From: Cercospora beticola | Taxonomy: Eukaryota; Ascomycota; Dothideomycetes; Mycosphaerellales; Mycosphaerellaceae | DNA length: 64,000 bases | NCBI RefSeq assembly: GCF_033473495.1 | Contig: NC_088939.1 | Span: 1,860,001 to 1,924,000 of the forward strand | Reading direction: 5' to 3' | Shown: piece by piece, positions 34,001 to 44,513 of the stretch | Numbering within the stretch: the first letter of the stretch is position 1 | Layout of the letters: each line of letters opens with the position of its first letter | Position numbers and translations under genes: made by a program | The notes under the pieces: generated by a model | Seen by the model: only the letters and a program-made list of their open reading frames with translations | Told to the model about the DNA's origin: nothing | Databases searched by the model: none

Positions 34001-35424
34001 GGTCGTTAGGAGCCTGGGTTCAGGTGGCGGCGCTATCGATTCCTGTAACGCTGGCGTATCAGTGCCTCGTCTTCGCCCAATTCATCATTCTCCGACGCAT
34101 TTTCCTGGGACGCCTCCGAGAGGGTACCTACAGGATCCACAGCTCTTGGTACTTGCGCAAGTGGTTCATCGACCGACTGATGGACCTCGCCCTCAACATT
34201 CTGCATCCCGTCTTCGCAACGCTCTACATCGTGCCCTTCCTCAGGATCTTGGGGGTCAAGATCGGCAGACGATCAGAGATCTCCACTGCGCGAGGACTCT
34301 CATTCGAGCTGCTGGAGATTGGGGATGAAGCTTTCGTTGCAGACTCTGTTCTCATGGGCGACACCGAGGTAAGAGGCAACAAGCTCACGCTGAAGAAGAC
34401 CAAATTGGAAAGTCGCGCCTTTGCTGGGAATGCCTCGCTGTTACCACAAGGGACGACGCTCGCATCCGACACTCTCGTGGGTGTGCTGTCCATTGCACCA
34501 CCAGCAGACGCTCCGCTCAAGAGTGGGACCTCTTGCTTTGGCACACCGCCTGTCCGAATGCCAGCTCGCCAAAAGGCTGAAGGTCATGATGACAATTTGC
34601 TCTTCAGCCCTTCCAAAGGACGCATCGCAGCTCGATTGACTATCGAAGGCCTTCGGATAATCGCTCCTCGCGCGCTCATCGTGTTCGGCCTTGGCTTTTC
34701 GCTGCGACTGGCATACGCGGGATACCACCTGATCGGTGCGGTGCACACCTTGCTCATGCTGCCGCTCTTCTACTTTGCATTCTTCGCACTACCTTCGCTA
34801 CTCTTTGTTGCGCTGCTCAAATGGATCCTTATCGGCCGCTATCATGATGCAGAATGGCCTCTCTGGTCGCTCAATGTCTGGCTGAGCGAAGCTGTGACCA
34901 GCACGTGGGAGACGGTCACTGAGCCTTTACTTGCAAGCCTGCTGGTGGGCACGCCATATTTGGCCTGGTGTTTCCGACTGATGGGCGTCAAAATTGGCTC
35001 GCGGGTTACTCTCCTGAACAGTGACATTACAGAATATGACTGCGTCAGTATTGGAGATGAGGCAATGGTGGGCGAGCACTGCGGCGCTCAAACGCATCTT
35101 TTCGAAGATCGCGTCATGAAAGTAGGACACGTCTCGATAGGCGCTCGTGCGTGTCTCAAACCATACTCAGTGTGCCTCCCCGGCAGCACTGTGGGCGATG
35201 GAGCACAACTTGGCTGCTTGAGCTTGCTGATGAAGGGCGAACAGTTGCCAGAGAGTACAGCGTGGGAGGGAGCTCCAGTGGTTCCAAGAGCAGCGAGGCG
35301 AAGGGCTAACACTCCAATGCGCTCGCCGCAAGCCAAGACGAACGCAAGCACTTCGACGATTTCAAGTTCGAAGAAGTCGACTGCAATGGTTTCAGTAGCA
35401 TCGAGTATAGCGTCGAGTAGATAA
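31072..35424 (+). CDS. Pls-type membrane NRPS (poly-amino-acid synthetase-like), A-T-3x(TM+LbH)
   Basis: Exons 31072-31794 and 31843-35424 (48-nt intron) give 1434 residues. The adenylation domain (31150-32760) has YTSGTTGTPKG, YGPTET, YRTGDRVR and the A10 Lys in LPSGKIN. The carrier domain has DLGGHSLL (~residue 600). There is no condensation or thioesterase domain. Instead three tandem units follow (33180-33840, 33890-34570, 34620-35300), each with two hydrophobic segments, a W-rich linker (YSWYYFRWW; SSWYLRKWF; PLWSLNVWL) and a left-handed beta-helix hexapeptide domain (IGDDVVIGADV; IGDEAFVADSV; IGDEAMVGEHC). This is the plan of Streptomyces epsilon-poly-L-lysine synthetase (six TM helices, three tandem soluble domains). 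Such enzymes polymerise a free amino acid iteratively at the membrane. The hand-read pocket D-M-E-N-I-L-T-V-T-K suggests a basic amino acid. The substrate and product are inference; the architecture is seen directly. Confidence 0.93.
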
Positions 35425-35888
35425 GGGTTGCAATCTGTAGTCTACGTCGACTAGTCCCGTTGGTTTCAAGATGTTCACTTCACGTTGTGTCCGTGTCTGG
35501 TCCCACATCTGTAGCCATTGCGGCCATTGAATGTTTGTCGGAGCAAATGTTGATGTAGACGTGAGGATGCAGACGTGGGAGTATTGCCAAGGGAAATGTG
35601 ATTGTGGCGAGCGGATCGCACGCGACAGAAGCTGCTCAGAGCGCGCGTCTTGATCTCCCCCGCGCTGCAGAAACAGGGGTCCTGCATTTCGTGTTCGAAT
35701 TGTGTGAGTCGAAACACTGCTGCGGGCACTGCCATTGCGACACCGCCGCCTCTGCCTCCGTCTAGACACCGCTCCACCCCACGCCTTCCAAGCTCCGTGA
35801 CGAGTCGACGACCACCTGCCCAGCTGCTCACATCGCCAAGTGAGTCACGAAACACTCCAGGAACGCATAAAGCCCAGCAACACCGCCA
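35425..35888. other. Intergenic / 5' leader of prolyl-tRNA synthetase
   Basis: 464 bp between two plus-strand genes. The end is CT/CA-rich leader; a possible donor (AAGTGAGT, 35839) could mark a 5' UTR intron. No gene is seen. Confidence 0.45.
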
Positions 35889-37649
35889 ATGGCTGGCAAC
35901 GGCATCGAGGCCAAGATGGAAGATCTCAAAGTCGAGGGCAGCAGCGTCGCCAACGCTAGTGCCGATGCCTCTACCGGAGCTGCACCAACCGATAAGCCTA
36001 AGAAGCAAGAGAAGGAGCGCAAAGACCAGAATGCGGGCAAGAAGCCCAAGGAGAAGAAGGACAAGCCACCACAAGGTCAGGGCCAGGCGAAGAAGAAGGC
36101 CGACGGCCCCGAATTGATTGGAATCACTGAACCAAAGACGGGCGACCTGTCGGAATGGTATCAGCAAGTCATCCTCAAGGGCGACATGCTCGACTTTACC
36201 GATGTTCCAGGATGCTACATCTACCAGCCTGCCTCGTACCGGATATGGGAATTCATCCAGGACTACTTCAACGAGCGCATTCGCAAGATGGGCGTCAAGA
36301 ACTGTTATTTCCCACTCTTCATTTCGGAAGCCAACTTGCAGCGTGAAAAGGACCACATCGAGGGCTTCGCTGCCGAAGTCGCTTGGGTCACAGAGGGCGG
36401 AAAGTCGAAGCTGGAGAAGCGATTGGCTGTGCGTCCTACATCTGAGACGGCCATGTACAGCTTCTACAGCAAAAAGATTCGATCACATCGCGATTTGCCG
36501 CTCAAGATGAACCAGTGGAATAACGTGGTCCGGTGGGAGTTCAAGCACGCCGTTCCCTTCCTGCGATCTCGCGAGTTCTTGTGGCAGGAAGGACATACTG
36601 CGCATTTGACAGAGCAAGAGGCGGGTACCGAAGTCATGCAGATCCTCGACTACTATGCGCAAATTTACGAAGACTTGCTTGCCGTGCCAGTCGTCAAGGG
36701 GCAGAAGACCAAGAACGAGCAGTTCCCAGGCGCGTACTACACAAAGACCATTGAAGGTTTCATCCCAGCTGTTGGTCGTGGTATCCAGGCTGCGACATCC
36801 CACTGTCTTGGACAACATTTCGCAAAGATGTTTGACATTACCGTGGAGGATCCACACCAGGAAGTTGCAGCAGGAGCCACCCGCAACAAGGTGCACGTCT
36901 GGCAGAACAGCTGGGGATTCACAACTCGGTCCATTGGTGTCATGGTTCTCGTGCATGGTGACAACAAGGGTCTGGTCATCCCACCACGTGTTGCCGAAGT
37001 GCAGGTCGTCATCGTCCCAGTGGGCATCACAGCCAAGACCACTGACGACGACCGCAAGAAGCTCTACGATGAGGTCGAAGGCCTTCGCACAATTCTCGAG
37101 GACGCTGGTGTGCGCGTGGAGAGCGACATGCGCGAAGGCTACTCTCCAGGCTACAAGTTCAACGACTGGGAGCTAAAGGGCGTTCCCCTCCGCCTCGAGT
37201 TTGGACCAAAGGACTCCGCAAACCACGTCGTCACAACCTCCCGCCGTGATCAAGAAGGCAAAGGCACAATCGAAATTCCAAATCTCGCCAAAGACGTCCC
37301 TGCTCTTCTCGAACAAATCCAAGCAGACATGTTCAAGAAGGCTTCAGACGAATATGCTTCGCACCGCAAGGTCATCCGCGAATGGAAGGACTTTGTGCCA
37401 ACACTCAACGACAAGAATGTGCTTCTCGTCCCACACTGTCTCGGCGGCCCATGCGAGGACCAAATCAAGGAAGACTCCAAGGGTAACATCGAAGGCCAAG
37501 AAGTCGATGCTCGCGCTCCTTCAATGGGTGCCAAATCTCTCTGTATCCCTCACGACCAGCCAGAGCCAATTGCAGAGGGCACTCTTTGCATTAACCCGAA
37601 GTGTGGCCAGAAGGCCGAACAATGGGTCATGTTTGGACGTTCTTACTAG
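35889..37649 (+). CDS. PRS1: Cytoplasmic prolyl-tRNA synthetase
   Basis: Intronless, 586 residues. The N-terminal ~75 residues are Lys/Gly-rich and disordered (KKQEKERKDQ). The class IIa core then starts at LSEWYQQVILKGDMLDF. Motif 1 (YNFER-like NERIRKMGVKNCYFPLF), motif 2 (RPTSETAMY; NQWNNVVRWEFKHAVPFLRSREFLWQEGHTAH) and motif 3 (GRGIQAATSHCLGQ) are complete. The anticodon-binding domain and the eukaryote-type zinc-binding C-terminus (CLGGPCEDQ..CINPKCGQKAEQWVMFGRSY) follow, ending in the conserved Tyr. It charges tRNA-Pro. Unlike yeast ProRS it has no YbaK-like N-terminal editing module. Confidence 0.97.
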   Translation: MAGNGIEAKMEDLKVEGSSVANASADASTGAAPTDKPKKQEKERKDQNAGKKPKEKKDKPPQGQGQAKKKADGPELIGITEPKTGDLSEWYQQVILKGDMLDFTDVPGCYIYQPASYRIWEFIQDYFNERIRKMGVKNCYFPLFISEANLQREKDHIEGFAAEVAWVTEGGKSKLEKRLAVRPTSETAMYSFYSKKIRSHRDLPLKMNQWNNVVRWEFKHAVPFLRSREFLWQEGHTAHLTEQEAGTEVMQILDYYAQIYEDLLAVPVVKGQKTKNEQFPGAYYTKTIEGFIPAVGRGIQAATSHCLGQHFAKMFDITVEDPHQEVAAGATRNKVHVWQNSWGFTTRSIGVMVLVHGDNKGLVIPPRVAEVQVVIVPVGITAKTTDDDRKKLYDEVEGLRTILEDAGVRVESDMREGYSPGYKFNDWELKGVPLRLEFGPKDSANHVVTTSRRDQEGKGTIEIPNLAKDVPALLEQIQADMFKKASDEYASHRKVIREWKDFVPTLNDKNVLLVPHCLGGPCEDQIKEDSKGNIEGQEVDARAPSMGAKSLCIPHDQPEPIAEGTLCINPKCGQKAEQWVMFGRSY

Positions 37650-37950
37650 TTGCTTCTTGTGTTCCGCGACTTTTTGAGCGATAGCGTTGGGGAGTGTCTG
37701 GTACGGGGACGGTTTACTGGGCACATGGGGAGCATGAGAGAGACGAGAGATGAAATCAGAACGCAGTGAAATTGCACGTAGATCCAAGAAATACAGGCAA
37801 TGCTACCACATCAAAGTTTCAAAAACACTGACTGTGATTTCTCAGTGTGTCATGTACGTTAAGAGGGTATCTTCAAAGGAGGCGAAGAAGCCGTCCGACC
37901 ATGCCGCCAACGCCTGCACCAGGAACACCAGTTACACCTTTTTGGTAGAA
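37650..37950. other. Intergenic between convergent genes
   Basis: 301 bp of shared 3' flank between prolyl-tRNA synthetase and the TBC protein. No feature is recognised. Confidence 0.5.
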
Positions 37951-39981
37951 TCAAGTCGAAGACAATGCCCCACCATGCGCCGCCTCTCCATCTGGACTAT
38001 ACAATGCTTCCGTGCTCGCTGTCCTTCTCATGCTCTTCTTCACCTCCACAGCCCTCCTCTGCTCCACGAGTTCAAGTCTTTTCCTCATGACAAAAGCACT
38101 TTTAATCAAGTCGTTGACCTTTTCTGGCTCCTCAGAGACTTTGATCTTGTTGCTCATGTACGCCCAAAACTCGCTCTGATCTTCACAGTCCATGAGACCT
38201 TTCTGATGAATTGCAAGTAACGTCAAAGCGACATTGAAGATGAACGTCTTCTGTCCAGGAACACACAACCACACGTCCCATATTCTGAGCAGAACTGATT
38301 CGGGCAGGACGGAAGTGAAAGCTGTCAGGAACCAAGAAAGTGGCACGGTATGTTCGGGTGCAATGTCGAGGCTATCCATTTTTGCAGCTAGTTTTGGGAG
38401 CTGTTCTTTGACGTATGATCGCAGGACGATGTTGTCGGCAATGGGAATCGACATGGCGGTGGCTTTGCTAAAGTAGTCCACTGGGAAAAAGGAATCCACC
38501 ATGTTGCATAGCATCCAGAAGGCGTCACTCTCGTCTGGTATAGCCAGTAACAGGTACCCAGCAATCATATTGAGTCCTTGTGTATACCCTAGACCTGGAT
38601 ACTTGGAGACAAAGGCGATCAGAAGGCGACGTAATCGGTCATAGCCCTTTTCTGCGTAATAGTCGTATTTGCTGGTCAATGTTCGCGGCACATCTTTCAA
38701 TATGGCGTCGACTTCGGTGGGGTCGGAGTTCTCGGTGTCTGCATTCAGATACAGCTCGTAAGCGTCAGGCTGGACAACAGACTGCGTGTTGGAGAGTTCC
38801 ATCCAGATCGCGTGCCGAAACCGCATAGGAATTCCTCCCAGTACAAGTTTAGTCAGCATTTCTTGCTTCTGCTTGCCAGTCGAGCCTTCGTTGCCAAAGC
38901 GTGAGGCTCCAATGAGTTCACCTGATCTTGCCTCTTCACCGGCTTGCTCCCGAGAGCGCTGTACGCGATTTAAAAATCGATTCCATTCGGCATCGTGGGG
39001 AGTGGGAGCTGGCTGTGAAAGTAGATTCTTCGAAAGAGTAGGCGGTAGTGTCCTCTCATCATGTCGTGTGCTCATCTCCACGGGCTCCCTAGGTTCGCGT
39101 TCTGAAGCACGGCGGTTGCCGCTTCCTCCCAAGCCCTTGATTGTGCCACCGGCAGCACTCATCCCGCCGAACAAAGTGGTAGCCCACCCCATACTGTCTC
39201 CACTTGCCACGCTGTTAAGACTTTGGACGTCAATCGATTTCGGCCTCGGTGCTTTGGCGGCTCTAGCAGCTGACGGTTGTATTGAACTTGACCTCGAAGA
39301 TGATGAGCTTTGCAGCGAGGCGACAGCGCTTTCCTTCTTCTTCGTAGTTCCTTTACCGTTGCCACCAAAGAATCTCGTCAGACCTCTAATCGTAGCGTTT
39401 CCGTTGGCCTCTGGCAGCTCTTCCGCAATACTGGGCGCCTTGCTAGTCACACTCCCGTTCCTTTGCACCAGCTCCTCGGATGCCGCCTTTGCAAGGCTTC
39501 TTCGTCGGTTCTCGGCTTGCTTCACTCGATCCGCAGTCTCGGCAATGCGCTCCTTGGGCACCTTGTACTCCTCTGCCAATCTCGTCAAAGCAGTGACATG
39601 CGCATCTCTCTCAGCCAGCAATCTGCTCAAATGCCGCACTAATTCAACAGCGCCCCTATGCCGCACCACTCTCTGGATGCTGTCTTTACTCGCGATTGCC
39701 AAGTTCTGGGGATTGCCGAGATCCAGTTCCTGCGTATCAAACATGGAAGGGTGGCCACCGCCATCAAGCAATTCACTCAAAGGCTCACTTAGTGCGCGTT
39801 CCCGTGTCGTTGTAGACGTTGCATCTCGCTCGAACACAGGAGCATCTTGTTCCAGATCTGAAGCTTCTACTAAATGATCCGCCCTGGGTTCGATGCCGGT
39901 ACCCTGCAAACTTGCAACTGTGCTTAGATCCGGGTCCGGGAATGAAGTCAGACTCGACTGCCGGCTCAGTTCTTGGTTCAT
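37951..39981 (-). CDS. TBC-domain Rab GTPase-activating protein
   Basis: Intronless, 676 residues. The N-terminal ~330 residues are Ser/Pro-rich and disordered, with a predicted coiled segment (~110-175, RLLAERDAHVTALTRLAEEYK). The TBC domain spans ~375-600: GGIPMRFRHAIWMEL, the arginine finger in ILKDVPRTL, the glutamine finger in GYTQGLNMIAGYLL, then FPVDYFSK and VPLSWFLTAFTSVLP. Both catalytic fingers are present, so dual-finger Rab-GAP activity is expected in vesicle traffic. The C-terminus is basic (RRAVEVKKSMRRTAS). The target Rab is not deducible. Confidence 0.93.
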   Translation of the reverse strand: MNQELSRQSSLTSFPDPDLSTVASLQGTGIEPRADHLVEASDLEQDAPVFERDATSTTTRERALSEPLSELLDGGGHPSMFDTQELDLGNPQNLAIASKDSIQRVVRHRGAVELVRHLSRLLAERDAHVTALTRLAEEYKVPKERIAETADRVKQAENRRRSLAKAASEELVQRNGSVTSKAPSIAEELPEANGNATIRGLTRFFGGNGKGTTKKKESAVASLQSSSSSRSSSIQPSAARAAKAPRPKSIDVQSLNSVASGDSMGWATTLFGGMSAAGGTIKGLGGSGNRRASEREPREPVEMSTRHDERTLPPTLSKNLLSQPAPTPHDAEWNRFLNRVQRSREQAGEEARSGELIGASRFGNEGSTGKQKQEMLTKLVLGGIPMRFRHAIWMELSNTQSVVQPDAYELYLNADTENSDPTEVDAILKDVPRTLTSKYDYYAEKGYDRLRRLLIAFVSKYPGLGYTQGLNMIAGYLLLAIPDESDAFWMLCNMVDSFFPVDYFSKATAMSIPIADNIVLRSYVKEQLPKLAAKMDSLDIAPEHTVPLSWFLTAFTSVLPESVLLRIWDVWLCVPGQKTFIFNVALTLLAIHQKGLMDCEDQSEFWAYMSNKIKVSEEPEKVNDLIKSAFVMRKRLELVEQRRAVEVKKSMRRTASTEALYSPDGEAAHGGALSST

Positions 39982-40387
39982 TGTGGCCGGCGGTACGCGT
40001 GCATGATGGGGAGACGTAAGTGCTCGCGTGCTCCTTTGTGTTGTGGTTGTTGCCAGTATTTCGAGGCTCGCTTGCCATGTTTGCCGATCTACGCGTACCA
40101 GGATTTGATGAACACAGTATGACGAGCATCATTGTGGCCTGAGGCATCACTCCGAGGCAGCCTTTTCGTGATGTCAAGAATATCACGGAATGAGTGTGAG
40201 CTATGAACGAACTTTGCTTTCAGTATAAATGTTGGGTCTGAATCTAGACCAAGCAGTCACCTAATGACAGACGCCTCGCTAAAACCAAAAGCCTGCTTGA
40301 AAGATGCGAAACCACGCTCAAAACGCAGATATAACACACGATGAATGACAATGTCTTTCCTTCACAGCCAGTGTAAGCGAGTCGCGC
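39982..40387. other. Intergenic between tandem minus-strand genes
   Basis: 406 bp between the RBR ligase stop and the TBC protein start. No gene or repeat is recognised. Confidence 0.5.
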
Positions 40388-43300
40388 CTATCCAGCATTT
40401 GGCGCACCAGGAAACACTCCACGTCGTCTGCGTCTCGGATCCGCGTAGGCCAATTCGTAAACTGTTCCATCCCCACCCGCCCGATCTTCCATATTTTGCA
40501 ACGCATTACGCTGCCTCTCTCTTGCAGTCCGATATGCAAGAGCCTCGTGCTGCTCCCGAAGCTCCGGCTGAGCATTGCGACCTAGTTCATGGTTGCGAGG
40601 TTGTCCAGGAGCCAGCATCTCGGGAAATCGTGGCGGGGCCTGGTCGCCCTGGATGATTCTGCCAAAACCGAACGGGTCCGCATCACCGCCGCCGAATGGA
40701 TCTTCCACGAATGCGTCAAAGAGACCTTGTTGTCCTCCCAAACCATTGTTCCGGGCTCCCAATACGTACCCAGGGCCATGGTCACGTTCCAAATGTCGAT
40801 CAGCAGCGGCTGCCTGTAAGCCGTGAGGTGCATCGCCGTACCTGTGTGGTGCTGCATTGCCTAAGGGTAGCACGGGGGCTTGCTGAGCGAGCTGGCCAAC
40901 GTCTGGTCTCTGTAGCCCGTAGATGGGCATGTAACCGACCATGTTGGGCATTCCCAACTGTGGTGCTTGTAAGGGATGAGGATGCGCAAGACCTTGATAT
41001 ACTGGCTGTGGACGGGCTAGGTGTGCTTGAGCTCCATGGCCTGCAATATGGCCACCAAGTCCATGACCAAGGGGTCCTCTCGGATTGTCCAGCGCTGCGT
41101 TGGCTCCGCCGGCTCGGTTTGGAACACGAACGGCACCAGCTTGTGCCTGCAAAGCTCCGACCCGATTTGCTCGCGCCGCTCTGCCAACCATCATCGCCCT
41201 TGCATGCGCCCTAGCACGTTGCCTACGTACCGCTGCTCGGAATTGCGGGTCATCATGGTCCTCGTCGTCCAGGTCAGCATCAATGTCAAGGCCAGCTCCG
41301 CGATTGAACAAACCGTAGTCACCGCCGGGGAAACCAGGAGGTCCGCGGACGCCGCCTTGTTGGCCGATCTTGGCCTGAGTAGCCTTCCGTACCGCATCGG
41401 ATTCCTTGATCTTTAGGTCCTCTTCCGTGATGTCTATATGAATGTAAGTACTCCTCCTCCATGTGTGCAGCACTCATGTATCGTCGAGCTCACCTGGATT
41501 CGCCTCTAACGCCTCTGCCCGAGCTTTTGCTTCTGCTTCCTTAATTTCTCGTTCATGTCGCTCTTCGACATTATCGTACAGAGGGCAACGCTTGGATGAA
41601 GGCCCGGCAGGATTGACATTCCGGGCACCTGCGGCATTTTGATCAAAGTGATTGTAGTCTCTGACTGTCTCCGAGCAGACGTAGCATTGTAAGTTACCAC
41701 ACGACGAGCAGGACTAGGCATTGTTAGTAGACGATTTGCTTAGGGGAACGGAATGCGTACCATCTTGTTGCAGCCGAAATCCTTGATGAAGGGTTTACTG
41801 CATTTGTTGCACTTTCTCACCAATGCTGCGGTCATCGCCTCCTCGATCTTGTGTCTGCTGTTGAGCTTGTGGTCCTTGGCATGTTCCTCGCAGGAAATCG
41901 GGATGTGGGAGGCTGCCTTGCATCGACGACAGCTGACCTTCTCGCAGTCTGGATTCAGACATCTAAATTCAAAGTCCTCCTCGATGGATGGTAGAATGGC
42001 CTTGTAGTCGCAAAAGGGGCACTCGGACAGATCGTCGAGCTCGGCATCGCGAATGTCCTTCTCCTGTTGTAGTTGTTCAAGCTTCTCCAGGAGCTGCTTG
42101 TCTTCAAGGAGATGGAGTTGAGCGTGTGGATAGCCGGAGCCGCAGCCGGCCGTGCACATGACACCGCAGCGAGATTGGCCGACTTCTGACTTGATATACG
42201 TGGTAATGCAGTCGAAGCAGGTAAAATGAGCTTCGGCGCCATTGCAATGAATTTGTCGATTCATGGGAAGGTCGTCAAAACACGCCTGACATTCCGCGGT
42301 CTCACCAGCTTCGACCGCTCGCCTCAGGTTCTCTTCCTCGGCTCGACGTCTCGCTTGCTCAATCGTGCGCTCGGCTCTGACAGCGCTGACCCGCTTGCGA
42401 GCAGCTTGCAACTCATCGTAGAGCTCAGGAACCCCAGTGTTCAGAACGATTGTATCGGCGCTAGCCATGGCTGACGGACGTCCGGTCCAACCAGAATCTT
42501 TCGCGTCTCTCATTGCTGCGAGCGCAACATAGGTCTGGAAAAGCTGCTGACGGTGCTGAGACAGTTGCTCGGCGATGATCTTCATAGGAACATCGGGAAA
42601 ATCTGCCTTCAACGCCGAAGCCACTGGCCGATTCAGCATCTTAAGAGGAGCTCGTCTGTCCGGACCCTCCCATCGCTTGAAGTCATCGTTCTGGAGTTCG
42701 CTCTCGGCCTTGCGCTTAGCTGCGGGTTGCTTGCCCTTGCCCTGTTTGGGGTAGTTGTCCGCCTCAGCAAGCTTCGTAACGATGTTCTCGTAGATATCGG
42801 GACCAAGCATGGGTGGCTGCTGCTGTCCAAGTTCGGCATACAGTGAAAGGACATGTTCGTGGCTGGGAAGAGATTAGCAAGACACGGAAGTATGAGGCAT
42901 TTGGGCAGTCGAATAAGGCTCGAGCAGTGCAAGTTGATGGCTTACCTGACATCCGGGAACACTTCCAAGACCCGCTGTAAACATGTGTCGCTATTGTAAA
43001 CCGGCGCGATTGCGAGTGGTGGGAATGCGTTGTCGTAGTCTAAATATCGCATATTCGCGCCCTCCTGCACAGGTGGAGACGCCTGCCTGACCGGAGACGG
43101 AGGAGGAGAATCATCTGGAATCCACACCAGCTCGTCCCCGAAGTACTGATATTCGCCTCCGCCTCGTGTTCTCTCCCGTTCTGCTGGATCCTGATGGAAT
43201 ATCTGGTCATCCTCGATCCCGTTCGGAAAGAAGCCAGGAGCAGTACCCATGCCATAGTCTTCTAGGCCTGCGTCGTACGCATTTCGAGGCTCGAGTTCCG

Positions 43301-43439
43301 GCAGGCCATGAGGATCCGGGTTCCCAAAGGCTGTGGCGGGCACAGATCTTGGCGGGCGGTCTAAGATCTGGAGGTCATCTTCATCTTCGCTGCTGCTGAC
43401 AAGGTCAATTACTTGTGACGATGATCTCGCGGCGGCCAT
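40388..43439 (-). CDS. RBR-type E3 ubiquitin ligase, RNF216-like, with N-terminal SIM
   Basis: Exons 43439-42946, 42862-41761, 41713-41494 and 41433-40388 give 953 residues. The start at 43439 gives SSQVIDLVSSSEDEDD, a hydrophobic-acidic SUMO-interaction-type motif. After an alpha-helical middle (AERTIEQARRRAEEENLR), RING1 is ECQACFDDLP..HCNGAEAHFTCFDCI; the IBR has CPFCDYKAIL..FRCLNPDCEKVSCRRCKAASHIPISCEEH; and RING2 is KCNKCSKPFIKDFGCNKM-SCSSCGNLQCYVCSE, with a 47-nt intron in the middle. The last third is Gly/Pro/Ala-rich and disordered. RBR ligases pass ubiquitin through a RING2 cysteine thioester; the spacing matches the RNF216/TRIAD3 group. It is probably a nuclear or cytosolic ubiquitin ligase; its targets are unknown. 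Confidence 0.9.
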
Positions 43440-44513
43440 GACAAGTCGGAATCCGCGCGCTGGAGTCGGCCACAGCACCGGACGTTGCGGCTTGCCGATA
43501 TGTGTGGGAAGTGTGCGAGCGTTTGTGTGGCGCCGACCTGATCTGTTCCTAGCACGAAGGTGAAGTCGAGCTTTCGGGCTTGGCTCGTGCTGATGTATGG
43601 ATGTAAACGAAGGCGACAGCAATGGTTGCAATGACAGCGACTGGTGGTCGAGGTGCGAGATGGTACGGCTGTTGACAAAGTTTGGAGGCAGTCCAGGAAG
43701 TGACAGTGGTTAAGTGGTGGATGGCAGCCTCGCGCGCCCTTCACCGGCGGAGGAAAGCGCGCGCAGAGCAAGTGAAGGCAGGCGCATCTCTCACCTCACC
43801 TTCGCGGGACATGTGCAGCGCTGCGACGGCGGCGTTCGCGCTGGTTCGAGGGCAGGCAGCATACTGCAAGGAGATGAGGTTCCAGGCGGAGATGAGAGAG
43901 CAGAGCTTGAACTTCTGTGGGCATCCGGTCTCACTGCAAGGTACTCTGCACGCTCGCCCCTCACGACCGCCAGATAGCCGCCCTCGTCGCCTGCTTGGCA
44001 TGGTCGCACAGCAATGGCAAGCATTGACGAGACATTGCAGAATGGGAAGATGCGTGGTGGATCTCGCATCGTCCATGTTATCGCGGGCGCCGCTGATCGG
44101 CGTGTTGGCGGCGTGTTCGGAGTCACGAGATGGACATGGACAGTGCGGTTCCAGACGATGAGCGCGCTCCTACAAGCCAACCACATCATGGCCTCCCGAC
44201 CACATGCACATCCAGGATGGACTGGGCACACCGCAAACCCTCTGACCGCTTATGTTCGGGCTATAACATAAGAGCATGCGACTGCCTCGTACGCCGGATC
44301 AAGCGCGCTCGCGATCCGGCAGGTGCTCGTCGACCTCGTCCCCTAACCGCAGGTATTGGCGACGTCTACGACGAAGGGCGCATCTTCGGCCGGTAGCACG
44401 CTTCATTACGTTCCATATCTATCTCTCCTCTTGCGCCCTGCACGTTTCATTCTTGATCCTCAGTAACGCACGATTCAACCTTGACCACCTAACCTAGACA
44501 GATACAGCACATC
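43440..44513. other. Divergent intergenic region
   Basis: 1.07 kb between the RBR ligase and the LYC1-like gene. Open frames here are short and lack motifs. A CT-rich leader (44400-44450) precedes the LYC1-like ATG. Confidence 0.5.

Noticed and set aside
35475..36356. 293-codon minus-strand frame over the prolyl-tRNA synthetase start
   Set aside because: It is antisense to the certain ProRS coding region and is Leu/Arg-rich shadow sequence.
38786..39877. 363-codon open frame antisense to the TBC gene
   Set aside because: It overlaps a well-supported gene, is rich in Leu/Ser/Pro as expected of a complement frame, and has no motif.
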